From: RPQJ01 sp963732375
GTDB lineage: Bacteria > Pseudomonadota > Gammaproteobacteria > Steroidobacterales > Steroidobacteraceae
Direction: 5' to 3'
Length of the DNA: 64,000 nt
Assembly: GCA_963732375.1 (NCBI GenBank)
Contig: CAVSZE010000003.1
Span: 558,001 to 622,000 of the forward strand
Every line of letters starts with the position of its first letter. Position 1 is the stretch's first letter. Below are positions 1 to 8,074 of this stretch, piece by piece. The notes below the pieces were generated by a model that ran no database searches, was not told the origin of the DNA, and was given only the letters and a program-made list of their open reading frames with translations. Both the position numbers and the translations under genes were made by a program.

Positions 1-159
1 GATCAGCTTTTCCGCGAGCCTGTGCCCGGCACCGGTCAGGCGCTCGACCAGCAGCCGCCCAGACTTGTCGGACTGCTCGTCGCGAGAGTCGGACACGGTG
101 AGTACCGCGATGCCGATCGGCAGGAACTCCCGTTCCCCGCCTCCATGTGCATAGGACAT
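1..159 (-). CDS. moaB: MoaB, molybdenum cofactor biosynthesis protein (5' part only)
   Basis: The first 53 codons are present; the rest lies beyond the left edge. The N-terminus reads MSYAHGGGEREFLPIG, followed by IAVLTVSDSRDEQSDKSG, the typical opening of the MoaB/MogA molybdopterin-adenylylation fold. The family adenylylates molybdopterin before molybdate insertion by MoeA. The stop of moeA lies about 30 bases upstream in the same direction, so mobA-moeA-moaB read as one leftward operon. MogA is the closest alternative, but the short N-terminal lead before IAVLTVSD is MoaB-like. The identification is good; completeness cannot be judged. Confidence 0.85.
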   Translation of the reverse strand, partial: MSYAHGGGEREFLPIGIAVLTVSDSRDEQSDKSGRLLVERLTGAGHRLAEKLI

Positions 160-190
160 GCGTTCGCTCCCGTCTGTCACTGGTGCCGGC

Positions 191-1474
191 TCACACGAGA
201 CCGGCAAATGGTTGCACCTCGACCTCGGTGCCCGGTTCCACGTCGCCCTGCTCGAGCTGCAGGATGATGAAGCAATTGGCCTCGCTCATCGAGCGCAGCA
301 CGCCCGCACCCTGGTGTCCGCTGCTGCGAACCGCATACGTGCCCGACGGCCGACGCACGAGGTGGCCGCGCTGGAATTCGAGCCGGCCCGGTTTCTTGCG
401 GAGTCGCGTCTCGCACTCGGCGCGCAGCAGGATCGGCGGATCATCGTCCACCGCGCCCATCAGCGCACGCAGCGCTGGCTGCACCAGCTGGTAGAACGTC
501 ACCATCACCGACACCGGGTTGCCCGGCAGGCCGAAGAAATGCGCCTTGCCGAAGCGGCCGAATGCGATCGGCTTGCCCGGCTTCATCGCCACCTTCCAGA
601 ACCCGACCTGTCCGTGTCGCTCCAGCGTCTCCGTCACGTAGTCAGCCTCGCCGACCGACACGCCACCGGTCGTAACGATCGCGTCGGCCGATTCGGCGGC
701 GGACTGGAACGCACGCAGCGTGTCTTCGCGGGTGTCCTTCACGACGCCGAGGTCTACCACCTCGACCCCGAGCCGCGTGAGCATGCCGCGCAGGCTGTAG
801 CGATTGCTGTCGTAGATCTGGCCGGGCCCGAGCTCGTCGCCGATCGGCCTCAGTTCGTCGCCCGTGGAAAAGATCGCGACACGCGGGCGGCGTAGCACCG
901 TGACCTGCCCGACCCCCAGCGACGCCAGCAGGCCGAGCTGCGCCGGTCGCAGCAAGGTGCCGGGCTCGAGCGCGAGTTCGCCACGACGGATGTCCTCGCC
1001 AACGGGTCGAACGTTCTGACCCACATGGTGACCGGCCTCGATCACGGCTCGATCGCCGTCCAGGCGAACGTGCTCCTGCATAACGACCGTGTCCGTGCCC
1101 TCCGGCACCGTCGCGCCGGTCATGATGCGCACGCACTGGCCGCCGTGGACCGCGCCGTCGTAAGGCCGTCCCGCCCAGGAGGTGCCCACGATTTCGAAGG
1201 CCGCCTCACCGGAACGCGGCAGGTCCGCACCTGCAAGCGCGTAACCGTCCATCGCGGAGTTGCGGTGCGACGGCACGTCCACGCTGGAATGAACCTCGGT
1301 CGCCAGCACTCGCCCGAGCGAGGCATGGATGCCGACGGTCTCCTGGTCGGCAACCGGCACGATGTCGGCGACGATTCGCGCCCTCGCCTCGTCGAGCCGC
1401 AGCGGCTTTTTCCCATGACCGGGCGTATCGCAGGGATCGACGCCGGCCGGCAGTGGGTCGTGAACCTTCCTCAT
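191..1474 (-). CDS. moeA: MoeA, molybdopterin molybdenumtransferase
   Basis: This 427-residue protein has the full MoeA layout: the MDGYAL segment near the N-terminus, the VRIMTGATVPEGTDTVVMQE block, the MoCF-biosynthesis core (IFSTGDEL, GQIYDSN, VTTGGVSVGEADYV) and the C-terminal GLPGNPVSV region. It ligates molybdate to adenylylated molybdopterin in the cytoplasm. I start at the ATG at 1474 (MRKVHDPLP); an in-frame TTG at 1501 would add nine residues but has no better ribosome site. It lies between mobA and moaB, and supplies cofactor for the formate dehydrogenase encoded from 9.0 kb. Confidence 0.93.
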   Translation of the reverse strand: MRKVHDPLPAGVDPCDTPGHGKKPLRLDEARARIVADIVPVADQETVGIHASLGRVLATEVHSSVDVPSHRNSAMDGYALAGADLPRSGEAAFEIVGTSWAGRPYDGAVHGGQCVRIMTGATVPEGTDTVVMQEHVRLDGDRAVIEAGHHVGQNVRPVGEDIRRGELALEPGTLLRPAQLGLLASLGVGQVTVLRRPRVAIFSTGDELRPIGDELGPGQIYDSNRYSLRGMLTRLGVEVVDLGVVKDTREDTLRAFQSAAESADAIVTTGGVSVGEADYVTETLERHGQVGFWKVAMKPGKPIAFGRFGKAHFFGLPGNPVSVMVTFYQLVQPALRALMGAVDDDPPILLRAECETRLRKKPGRLEFQRGHLVRRPSGTYAVRSSGHQGAGVLRSMSEANCFIILQLEQGDVEPGTEVEVQPFAGLV

Positions 1475-1513
1475 CGGTGCGTCCGTACGTGCATTGCGCA
1501 ATGCTACCGAGCG

Positions 1514-2143
1514 CTACCCACGCGTGGAAAGCAATTGCGCTTCGAGTCGCTGGCGTTCGTCCGGGTCGTTCACGTTGACAAACGTGTCCGGCATGTCGCC
1601 GAGGTTAGCCTCGGCGAGGCGCAGCTGCCCGAACCAGGTGTCGATCTTGCGACCGCCGGCGGCGAGATAGGACTCGAGGCTCGACGCCACTCCCGCGCGC
1701 AGCAGCAGGAACACGGGCTGCTGTCGCCGCCCGTCCGTCGCCACTGCGACGTCCGCATGCGCATCGAGGCAGGCGTCGTGCATCCGGCGAGCGAGATCGG
1801 GCGCTACCAAAGGCGCGTCGCAGGGCACGGTCAGCAGGAATTCCGTCTGCAGGCTCCGCAGGCCAGCGAGCACGCCCGCCAGCGGACCGAGGTAGCCGTC
1901 GAGCGTATCGGGGATCACCGGGTGGCCGAAGGCCGCATAGCGATCGAGATTCCGGTTCGCATTGATCAGTACCGGACCCACCTGCGGTCGCAGCGCGTCG
2001 AGCACGTACTCGATCATCGGCCGACCGAGGAGTTCAACGAGCCCTTTGTCCTCGCCGCCCATGCGCCGCGCGAGTCCGCCCGCCAGGACCAGCCCGGTGA
2101 CGGAGCCTGGCAAGAAGCGCGATTGCGATGGTGAGACGGCCAT
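1514..2143 (-). CDS. mobA: MobA, molybdenum cofactor guanylyltransferase
   Basis: This 209-residue protein has the nucleotidyltransferase signature LVLAGGLARRMGGEDKG at residues 18-34 (GTP/Mg binding), the VPCDAP motif near 107-112 and the terminal VNVNDPDE block, all typical of MobA. It adds GMP to Mo-molybdopterin to make the bis-MGD form needed by DMSO-reductase-family enzymes such as formate dehydrogenase. The start is ATG 2143 (MAVSPSQSRF); the open frame runs further upstream but that part is low-complexity Arg/Pro and unlike MobA. It is the first gene of a leftward mobA-moeA-moaB set, divergent from the sigma-54 activator gene. Confidence 0.92.
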   Translation of the reverse strand: MAVSPSQSRFLPGSVTGLVLAGGLARRMGGEDKGLVELLGRPMIEYVLDALRPQVGPVLINANRNLDRYAAFGHPVIPDTLDGYLGPLAGVLAGLRSLQTEFLLTVPCDAPLVAPDLARRMHDACLDAHADVAVATDGRRQQPVFLLLRAGVASSLESYLAAGGRKIDTWFGQLRLAEANLGDMPDTFVNVNDPDERQRLEAQLLSTRG

Positions 2144-2234
2144 GTCGCACCAATTCTGCCGATCCGCAGGTCCCTTGTCCCCGAAATACCACCGACTGAC
2201 GCATCCACGAATGCCGCCCGGGACAAATTGACAC

Positions 2235-2250
2235 ACCGGCCGGGGCCGGT
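2235..2250. promoter_or_regulatory. GC-rich palindrome between mobA and the activator gene
   Basis: A perfect inverted repeat ACCGGCC-GG-GGCCGGT lies in the divergent 179-base gap between mobA and the sigma-54 activator. A TTGACA hexamer sits just left of it (2228-2233), so the palindrome fills the expected spacer, but no good -10 follows at 17 bases. It may be a regulator site or a cruciform. Only the symmetry is seen; the function is guessed. Confidence 0.3.
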
Positions 2251-2322
2251 TGCGCCATTCTGTCCCAGCACGTAGCCTCAGACATCCGCAGAGCCAGCCC
2301 GTGGACACACCGGAATAGAGAC

Positions 2323-3744
2323 ATGCCCAGGTTCGAACAGCTTGCGGACGGCTATGTCGCGGCGTCCGGCGCTGCGCCCGCGCCAGCAGGCCTGGCGTTG
2401 CTGGTTGTCGGCCAGGCCTGCTGCAGCGACGAGCGGCAGCGACGATTGCTGCGCCAGGGCATGGCGGTGGCCGAGTTCGTCGCAAGCGTCGGCGATGCCG
2501 AGCGCCTGCTGCCGCGCTGCCGCTTCGACTGCGTCGTGGTCGACGTTGGATCGGCTGCGGACCCCGCGCTGGCCTGGATCGAGAACCTCCATCGCTCGGG
2601 GACGGTGCCGTGCATCTGCGTGTCCGGGCCGGACAGTCCATCGCTGGCCGAAGCCAGCCTGCGCGCCGGCGCCGCCGCGGTACTACCGCAGCCGCTGGAT
2701 TCAAGTGCGCTGCTTGAGTTCATCGCCACGCAGCGGAAGCCATCCGCGTACACCCAGGCGTCGCCAATGCCGCGTGGGGACATGACGACTCCAAGAGCGA
2801 CTCGCGTGCAACTGGTCGGCGATGGCGCGCCGATACGCAGGGTGCGCGAGGTCGTCGATCGCGTGGCCCCCACGCCGGCCACGGTGCTGATCGAGGGCAA
2901 TACCGGAACCGGAAAGGAACTGGTCGCGCAGCTGGTGCACGAGCGCAGCGGCCGGCGCGGGCCCTTCGTACCAGTGAACTGCGGCGCCATTCCGCCGGAA
3001 TTGATGGAGACCGAACTTTTCGGCCACGCGAAGGGCGCGTTTACTGGCGCGCACCAGCAGCGTGACGGCCTGTTCGTCGCGGCCAGGGGCGGCACCCTGT
3101 TTCTCGACGAAGTGAGCGAAATGCGCAGCGACCTGCAGGTGAAACTGCTTCGTGCACTGGAGGAAGGCAGGATCCGGCCGGTCGGCTCGGATCGCGAAGT
3201 GCCGATCGACGTTCGGATCATTGCGTCCGCGCAGCCCGGGCTGCGCGAACGGGTGCGGGATCGCAAGTTCCGCGAGGACCTCTTCTACCGGCTGAACGTG
3301 GTCCACATCCTGCTGCCGTGCCTGCGTGAACGGCGCGAGGACATCCCGGCGCTGGTGCAGCATTTCATGCGGCGGGTTGCGGACGAATTCAGCATGACGC
3401 CCGTGGCACTCGACGAGACGGCGCTCGGCGCGCTGTGCGCAAGGGATTGGCCGGGAAATGTTCGCGAACTGCGTAACGTCATCGAGCGCACCGTATTGAT
3501 GGGCGGCCCGCCCGAGGAAGATCCCGCCGCCGCGGACCTGTCGCTGGCCGCCGAGGTCGACACCGACGACGGCGCTTACCCGCTCGACTGGACGCTCGAA
3601 CAGGTCAAGCAGGCGCACATCACGCGCGTGCTGACCCAGAACCACGGCAATCGCTCGGCAACGGCCCGGCAGCTCGGCGTGTCGCGCAAGACGCTGGAAC
3701 GGCGGCTGGGTCGCAGCGGCAACGACGACGACCGGGAATCTTGA
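2323..3744 (+). CDS. Sigma-54-dependent response regulator (NtrC family)
   Basis: This 473-residue protein has three parts. Residues 25-135 are receiver-like: an acidic patch near Asp36-Glu37, a candidate phospho-Asp74 in VVVD, and Gln at the usual conserved Lys position (LPQPL). Residues about 163-400 are an AAA+ domain with Walker A GNTGTGKE, the sigma-54 contact loop GAFTGA at 238-243 and Walker B GGTLFLDE. The C-terminus is a Fis-type HTH (NRSATARQLGVSRKTLERRL). It activates RNA polymerase holding sigma-54. No partner kinase is adjacent. A sigma-54 promoter in front of the formate dehydrogenase operon (8024) is the obvious target. ATG 2323 has GGAATAGAGA upstream. Confidence 0.93.
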   Translation: MPRFEQLADGYVAASGAAPAPAGLALLVVGQACCSDERQRRLLRQGMAVAEFVASVGDAERLLPRCRFDCVVVDVGSAADPALAWIENLHRSGTVPCICVSGPDSPSLAEASLRAGAAAVLPQPLDSSALLEFIATQRKPSAYTQASPMPRGDMTTPRATRVQLVGDGAPIRRVREVVDRVAPTPATVLIEGNTGTGKELVAQLVHERSGRRGPFVPVNCGAIPPELMETELFGHAKGAFTGAHQQRDGLFVAARGGTLFLDEVSEMRSDLQVKLLRALEEGRIRPVGSDREVPIDVRIIASAQPGLRERVRDRKFREDLFYRLNVVHILLPCLRERREDIPALVQHFMRRVADEFSMTPVALDETALGALCARDWPGNVRELRNVIERTVLMGGPPEEDPAAADLSLAAEVDTDDGAYPLDWTLEQVKQAHITRVLTQNHGNRSATARQLGVSRKTLERRLGRSGNDDDRES

Positions 3745-3786
3745 TCAACCGGCGGCCCATCGGCCGCAAGATGAGGAGAAACACGC

Positions 3787-4008
3787 ATGTCGGGACAAGC
3801 CTTCGACGAAGAGAAATTCACCGGCGAAATCCGCAAGTTCCTGAAGAAGGTGGGCATCACCTCGCAGATCGAAATCGAGAACGCGGTGCGAGCGGCACTG
3901 GCGGCCGGCAAGCTCGATACATCGCGGCCGCTGCAGGCTGTGATGGTTCTCGACGTGCCCGCGCTAGGCCTGCGCCACACGGTCGAACACCAACTCGCAC
4001 TGGTTTGA
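3787..4008 (+). CDS. Small conserved protein, DUF6494-like
   Basis: This 73-residue protein has a strong AGGAG site upstream. It contains FTGEIRKFLKKVGITSQ, then IEIENAVRAALAAGKL, and ends in a short beta-like VMVLDVP segment. I recall this pattern in short proteins filed as DUF6494, from memory only. No Cys cluster, signal peptide or membrane span is visible, so it is probably cytoplasmic. It lies 42 bases after the sigma-54 activator gene in the same direction and is probably co-transcribed with it. No function can be assigned. Confidence 0.75.
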   Translation: MSGQAFDEEKFTGEIRKFLKKVGITSQIEIENAVRAALAAGKLDTSRPLQAVMVLDVPALGLRHTVEHQLALV

Positions 4009-4014
4009 CCAGCC

Positions 4015-4953
4015 TCAGGCGGTCCAGACGATCTCGCCGCTACCGGCCAGGTCGTAGCCGCCGAACACCTGGGCCAGGCGTTGGCACTCAGGTCCTCGCA
4101 GCACATCGACCAGGTCGCGAAACAGCGTGCGGAAATAGACGCCGCGCGACATGGCGAGATCAAAAGCTTCCCATCCAATCGGCAGGAACTCGAGCCCGAA
4201 CTCCCCGGCCGCCGCCCTGACCCCTGGAGCGACGTCGGCCTGTCCGGTCGCAATGGCCGCGGCGGCGTCGCGCTCCGAATAGGCGCGCGCGGTGATCCTG
4301 CGGTCCGCGGGATCGAGCCGGTGCTCGGCAATGAGTTCGCGCAGGAATCGCTGCGATCCAGCTCCCTCCTGCCGCGACGCCCAGCGGACTCCCGTCGAGA
4401 ACAACTGCTCCATGCGGCTCTCGGACGTCCACAGCCCCGGCGCCATGATCAGACCCTGCTCGCGGCGGAACAGCCTCACGAGGATCCAGTCCTTGTGCTG
4501 CACGTACTGCCGCAGCAGCGCCGGGTGCCGCTGCAGGCTTTCGCGCTCGGGTCCCCAGTGAAGCGCGCAGATGTCGGCCCGCCGGCGGGCGAGAACCTCC
4601 AGGCCGGGCTGCGTACCGATGGCGGCGTAGCTGACCAGCGCCCGCCCCTGCAACTCGGCGGCCATCAGTGTCACCGCGCGATGCAGCAGCGGGTCGTCGC
4701 TGCCGGCGATGACGAGGCGGTCGGTGAGCAGTCCGCCGTGGCTCGACTCGAGCAACCACTGGTCCACCAGGTCGCGCGGGAACAACCACTTGCCGGTCAG
4801 CCGCGTCGCCGGGATCCGGCCTTCGTTGACCAGTGCATAAACCTTCTTGTCATTGATCTGCAGGTAGCGCGCCACCTGCCGCACGTTCATGAAGCGCGGC
4901 GTCTCGAGGGCCGGAGTCTCGGTCGTGGTCGTGTCGGGCTTGCTGGCAGGCAT
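4015..4953 (-). CDS. HTH regulator with periplasmic-binding-like sensor domain (COG1910 type)
   Basis: This 312-residue protein starts at ATG 4953 (MPASKPDTTT). Residues about 20-70 form an excisionase-type HTH (MNVRQVARYLQINDKKVY, then VNEGRIPATRLTGKWLF). The rest is a substrate-binding-like domain with no signal peptide (RLVIAGSDDPLL, HWGPERES, GSQRFLRELI, ATGQADVAPG). HTH plus cytoplasmic PBP-like domain is the layout of COG1910 regulators, which are linked to molybdate or tungstate. The setting between cofactor genes and formate dehydrogenase fits an oxyanion or cofactor sensor. It is divergent from the DUF3305 gene. The ligand is inferred, not shown. Confidence 0.8.
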   Translation of the reverse strand: MPASKPDTTTTETPALETPRFMNVRQVARYLQINDKKVYALVNEGRIPATRLTGKWLFPRDLVDQWLLESSHGGLLTDRLVIAGSDDPLLHRAVTLMAAELQGRALVSYAAIGTQPGLEVLARRRADICALHWGPERESLQRHPALLRQYVQHKDWILVRLFRREQGLIMAPGLWTSESRMEQLFSTGVRWASRQEGAGSQRFLRELIAEHRLDPADRRITARAYSERDAAAAIATGQADVAPGVRAAAGEFGLEFLPIGWEAFDLAMSRGVYFRTLFRDLVDVLRGPECQRLAQVFGGYDLAGSGEIVWTA

Positions 4954-5142
4954 TCGCGGACTCCTCGCAGGGATCGCCGTGTGCGCGCGGCGCCTGTGCG
5001 CTGCGCAATGGTTACGCTGTGCATCTGCAAGATTCGTTCCCGGCGCCCGGCCAGGCCATCCGCCCGGCCTGCCCATCAGGACGCCCGCTGGTGCAGAATG
5101 AGCCGCGTCGGCCCGTCGGGCTGTCCAGTGGGAGTTTGCGCA

Positions 5143-5631
5143 ATGCCCGTGGAGCCCAAATTCAGCCTGCCAGTAGCGGTGATCATGGGCCGCAGGTTGG
5201 TTGCAGGCCAGGGCTGGCGGGTCCCGAGCTGGCGCGTCGTAGCGCTCGTAGCCGGGTCCGAACTTCCGGGCAAGGAAGCCCAGGGCACGCCCGTCCGCGG
5301 CGACGACGAGGAGGAGCACTTTCTCTGGGGCGGGCTCCGGCTCGACCTTTATCGCGATGCGGCCGACAGCTACTGGGTCAACCTGACCGGACGGCAGCCT
5401 TCGCTGTTCGTGCTGTGCTCCGAAGACGAGCAGTCCCGCATCGTGCCCAAGTTCGTCACCGCGGACCAGAACGAGGCCTGCTCGGGCGTCGAAGGCGACG
5501 ACCGCGTGTTTGCCGCCCCGATTCCGCCGGAGGTCTACCAGCACCTCGAGGCGTTCGTGGTCGAGTACAACGTGCCACAGGAGAAGCGCAAGCGAAAGCG
5601 CACCGACTGGTCTGCAAGCGAGGAATCGTGA
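5143..5631 (+). CDS. DUF3305 protein, formate dehydrogenase accessory
   Basis: This 162-residue protein starts at ATG 5143 (MPVEPKFSLPVAVIMGRR) after a GTGGGAG site. The WRVPSWRVVALVAG segment, LWGGLRLDLYRD and YWVNLTGRQPSLFVLC are typical of DUF3305 proteins, which occur with DUF3306 and ferredoxin genes next to formate dehydrogenases. It ends in a basic Lys/Arg tail. The next gene begins at GTG 5628, overlapping this stop by four bases, so the two are translationally coupled. Its molecular role is not known to me; an assembly or maturation role is inferred from context. Confidence 0.85.
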   Translation: MPVEPKFSLPVAVIMGRRLVAGQGWRVPSWRVVALVAGSELPGKEAQGTPVRGDDEEEHFLWGGLRLDLYRDAADSYWVNLTGRQPSLFVLCSEDEQSRIVPKFVTADQNEACSGVEGDDRVFAAPIPPEVYQHLEAFVVEYNVPQEKRKRKRTDWSASEES

Positions 5632-6263
5632 GCAAGCGAGAGCCGGATGCCGCGGACAACGACGCCGCCGACGAACCCTTCCTGCAACGCTGGTCGCGAC
5701 TCAAGTCCGCGACGCGCGACCCTGAACAATCCGGAATCCAGCCCGACGACGCACCGTCGCTTTCGCAGCCGGGCCATGGCCAGTCGGCACCGCCGCGGTC
5801 TGCCCAATGCGCAGAGCCCACCGGGGTTGCACTACCGGATCTTGAATCGCTGGGCCCGGACTCCGATTACAGCGCTTTCCTCGGAGCGGACGTCGACGTA
5901 TCACTGCGTCGCGCCGCACTGCGCAAGTTGTTTCGCAGCCCGAAGTTCAATGTCCTGGACGGACTCGACGACTATTGCGACGACTTTACGCAATTCGCGC
6001 CGCTGGCCGGCATCGTGACCGCGGACATGCGACACCACGCCGAGCGCGCAGCCAGGGAACTCCTGTCGGCCGAAGAGAGCAAGAAGCTGCGCCTGCCGAT
6101 AGATGATGAACCGAGGCCACCCTTGCCGGATGCCGCAGCCGACGCCGCCGCAACGCGCGCGCAGAACGAAGATGCTGCCGCGGCATCGGGCAACCCCAGC
6201 GGCAATACTGCCGGCCCCGACAATGAGGAATCCGAAGAAGATGCCGATCGCAGGCCTGCCTGA
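5628..6263 (+). CDS. DUF3306 protein, formate dehydrogenase accessory
   Basis: This 211-residue protein starts at GTG 5628, which overlaps the DUF3305 stop (GTGA). It contains EPFLQRWSRLK near the N-terminus, the block LPDLESLGPDSDYSAFL and RRAALRKLFRSPKFNVLDGL, the recognisable DUF3306 core. The last 70 residues are Ala/Glu/Asp rich and probably disordered. It sits in a coupled chain DUF3305-DUF3306-ferredoxin upstream of the formate dehydrogenase operon. Function is unknown; context suggests help in enzyme maturation. Confidence 0.85.
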   Translation: MSKREPDAADNDAADEPFLQRWSRLKSATRDPEQSGIQPDDAPSLSQPGHGQSAPPRSAQCAEPTGVALPDLESLGPDSDYSAFLGADVDVSLRRAALRKLFRSPKFNVLDGLDDYCDDFTQFAPLAGIVTADMRHHAERAARELLSAEESKKLRLPIDDEPRPPLPDAAADAAATRAQNEDAAAASGNPSGNTAGPDNEESEEDADRRPA

Positions 6264-7905
6264 ACTCGAAGCGGACGGTCGCGCCCGCGCAATCGCGCTG
6301 GCTGCGCTGCGACTCGTGGATGTTGAACCGGTAGCCGTCGTCGAGTTCGTCTCTCATGGCCGGTGCCTGGTGATCGGTTCGAAATCCGCGGCGCTGGACC
6401 TGGCACGAAGCCTTGCGGGCAAGCTCGAATGCGCCGTCGCCGTGCCCGGTGAGGGCGCCCTCGACGTCGACCGGGTCGAGGGCATCTACGTGGTAAGTGG
6501 CGAACGGGTCCTGGTGCGCGGCGCACTGGGCGACTTCGAGGTCGAAATGGTCGCAGGCCCGCAGCGCCATTCGATCGGTGCGCTGCTGTCTCCGCCGGTC
6601 GCGCGATTCGACCTGGTGGTCGACCTGGGGACGCCTCCGTTGCTGCGGCAGGCGATGCCGCCGCTCGGCTATTACGCGCCCGGAGCCAACGAGGGCGCGC
6701 TCGCCGAATTGGTGGCAACGCTTCCGGAGATGCGCGGGGAATTCGAGAAACCCAGGTATTTCAATTACAACGCCGAGATCTGCGCGCACGGACGCAACGG
6801 CAAGCGGGCGTGCACACGATGCATCGACGCGTGCCCGGCCGAGGCAATCGTCTCGGTCGGCAATACGGTGCAGGTCAATCCATACCTGTGCCAGGGCGGC
6901 GGTGCCTGCGCCACGGTCTGCCCCAGCGGGGCCATGACCTATGCCTATCCGAGCGCCGGCGACCTGCTTGGCGCGCTGCGCGGGCTGCTCGGTGACTTTC
7001 ACGCGGCGGGCGGATCCTCTGCATGCCTGCTGCTGCACGACGCCACGTCGACCGCCGCGCTCGAGCGCGACCTGGTCGCGCACATGCCGGAGCGTGTGCT
7101 GCCCGTCGCGATCGAGGAGATCGGATCTGTCGGGATGGAATCGTGGCTCGCCTGCCTCGCCTATGGAGCGAATGCCGTGGTGCTGCTCACCTCGGATCGC
7201 ACGCCGCCGCAGGTCGTCGAAGCACTGCACGAGCAGCTCGGCACGGCCTGGGCGATTCTCGCTGGAATGGGCTACGGCGCGGACTGCCTGCGCATGGTGA
7301 ATGTCGACCAGGCTGGTGCGGCGCTGCTGGCACTGCTCGAACTTCCATCCGAATCGACCCGGCCCGCCGCGCGGTTTTCGGCGCCCGCTGCCGACAAGCG
7401 CGGGACTCTGCGGCTCGCACTGCAGCACCTGCACGCGCAGGCCCCGGCGCCTAAGCGCAGCGTCGCCCTGTCGCCAGGGGCGCCGTTCGGCGAAGTGCGT
7501 GTGAATGCGGCCGCCTGCACCCTATGCATGAGCTGCGTATCGGCATGCCCGACCCATGCACTCCAGGATGGCCGTGGCCTTCCGCAGTTGAACTTCCGCG
7601 AGTGGGACTGCATCCAGTGCGGCCTGTGCGAACGCACCTGCCCCGAGGATGCCATCTCGCTCGGCGCGCGCTTCCTGTATGACCAGCAGGTGCGAGAACG
7701 TCCACGCACACTCCATGAGGAGCAGCCGGTGTGTTGCGTGGCCTGCGGCAAGCCGTTCGCGACCCGCTCGATGCTGGAGAAGCTCAGCCGCAAGCTGGAA
7801 GGCCACTGGATGTTCCAGACCGACGAGGCCCGCAGGCGTCTTCAGATGTGCGAGGACTGCCGCGTGCGGGACATGTTTTCAACCGAGGCACGCAAGGGCC
7901 GCTGA
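6241..7905 (+). CDS. Multi-cluster 4Fe-4S ferredoxin-type protein
   Basis: This is a roughly 554-residue cytoplasmic iron-sulfur protein. Cys groups occur in two pairs: CTRCIDACP with an upstream Cys (6780-6840) and CQGGGACATVCP (6891-6925), then CTLCMSCVSACP (7517-7555) and CIQCGLCERTCP (7611-7645). That suits up to four [4Fe-4S] clusters. The C-terminus adds two CxxC pairs (CVAC near 7736, CEDC near 7850), possibly a zinc site. I start at ATG 6241 (MPIAGLPELE), inside the end of the DUF3306 gene; ATG 6223 is the alternative. The family accompanies DUF3305/DUF3306 and formate dehydrogenase, probably moving electrons for it or for its assembly. Confidence 0.85.
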   Translation: MPIAGLPELEADGRARAIALAALRLVDVEPVAVVEFVSHGRCLVIGSKSAALDLARSLAGKLECAVAVPGEGALDVDRVEGIYVVSGERVLVRGALGDFEVEMVAGPQRHSIGALLSPPVARFDLVVDLGTPPLLRQAMPPLGYYAPGANEGALAELVATLPEMRGEFEKPRYFNYNAEICAHGRNGKRACTRCIDACPAEAIVSVGNTVQVNPYLCQGGGACATVCPSGAMTYAYPSAGDLLGALRGLLGDFHAAGGSSACLLLHDATSTAALERDLVAHMPERVLPVAIEEIGSVGMESWLACLAYGANAVVLLTSDRTPPQVVEALHEQLGTAWAILAGMGYGADCLRMVNVDQAGAALLALLELPSESTRPAARFSAPAADKRGTLRLALQHLHAQAPAPKRSVALSPGAPFGEVRVNAAACTLCMSCVSACPTHALQDGRGLPQLNFREWDCIQCGLCERTCPEDAISLGARFLYDQQVRERPRTLHEEQPVCCVACGKPFATRSMLEKLSRKLEGHWMFQTDEARRRLQMCEDCRVRDMFSTEARKGR

Positions 7906-7940
7906 GCCCATTGAGCCGGGCCATTATGACCAATGATCTG

Positions 7941-7951
7941 GACAGAATGTC
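7941..7951. promoter_or_regulatory. Candidate activator site upstream of the sigma-54 promoter
   Basis: The symmetric element GACA-GAA-TGTC lies about 75-80 bases upstream of the -24 element. It sits inside a wider pair of inverted arms, CCAATGA (7930-7936) and TCATTGG (7968-7974). Spacing and symmetry fit an enhancer site for an NtrC-type activator. There is only one convincing copy, so this is tentative. Confidence 0.35.
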
Positions 7952-8023
7952 TCATATCGGGAGGATTTCATTGGATATATTGGGATTAACTGGTAGCGCT
8001 GGATGCTTACCACCGGTCGTGGG

Positions 8024-8039
8024 TGGCTCGCATCTTGCA
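8024..8039 (+). promoter_or_regulatory. Sigma-54 (-24/-12) promoter of the formate dehydrogenase operon
   Basis: The sequence TGGCTCG-CATC-TTGCA matches the sigma-54 consensus TGGCACG-N4-TTGCA/T at all but one position and keeps the essential GG-N10-GC spacing. Transcription would begin near 8049, giving a leader of about 26 bases before the chaperone gene at 8075. The sigma-54 activator at 2323-3744 is a natural partner. The motif is seen directly; its use is inferred. Confidence 0.75.
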
Positions 8040-8074
8040 GACATCCATGAAGTCTCCAGTGCAAGGCTCTGCGG

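Noticed and set aside
2144..2704. Extension of the MobA frame upstream
   Set aside because: The extra residues are Arg/Pro-rich and overlap the activator gene on the opposite strand; ATG 2143 fits MobA length.
5079..5110. A second sigma-54 promoter ahead of the DUF3305 gene (GG-N10-GC in CTGGTGCAGAATGAGC)
   Set aside because: It keeps the spacing but lacks TTGC at -12 and matches poorly otherwise.
4081..5142. Extension of the DUF3305 frame leftward by 354 codons
   Set aside because: The extra part is antisense to the HTH/PBP-like regulator; ATG 5143 has a ribosome site and begins the conserved domain.
7906..8074. A tRNA or small RNA ahead of the chaperone gene
   Set aside because: No cloverleaf or CCA end could be formed; the features present are the sigma-54 promoter and inverted repeats.
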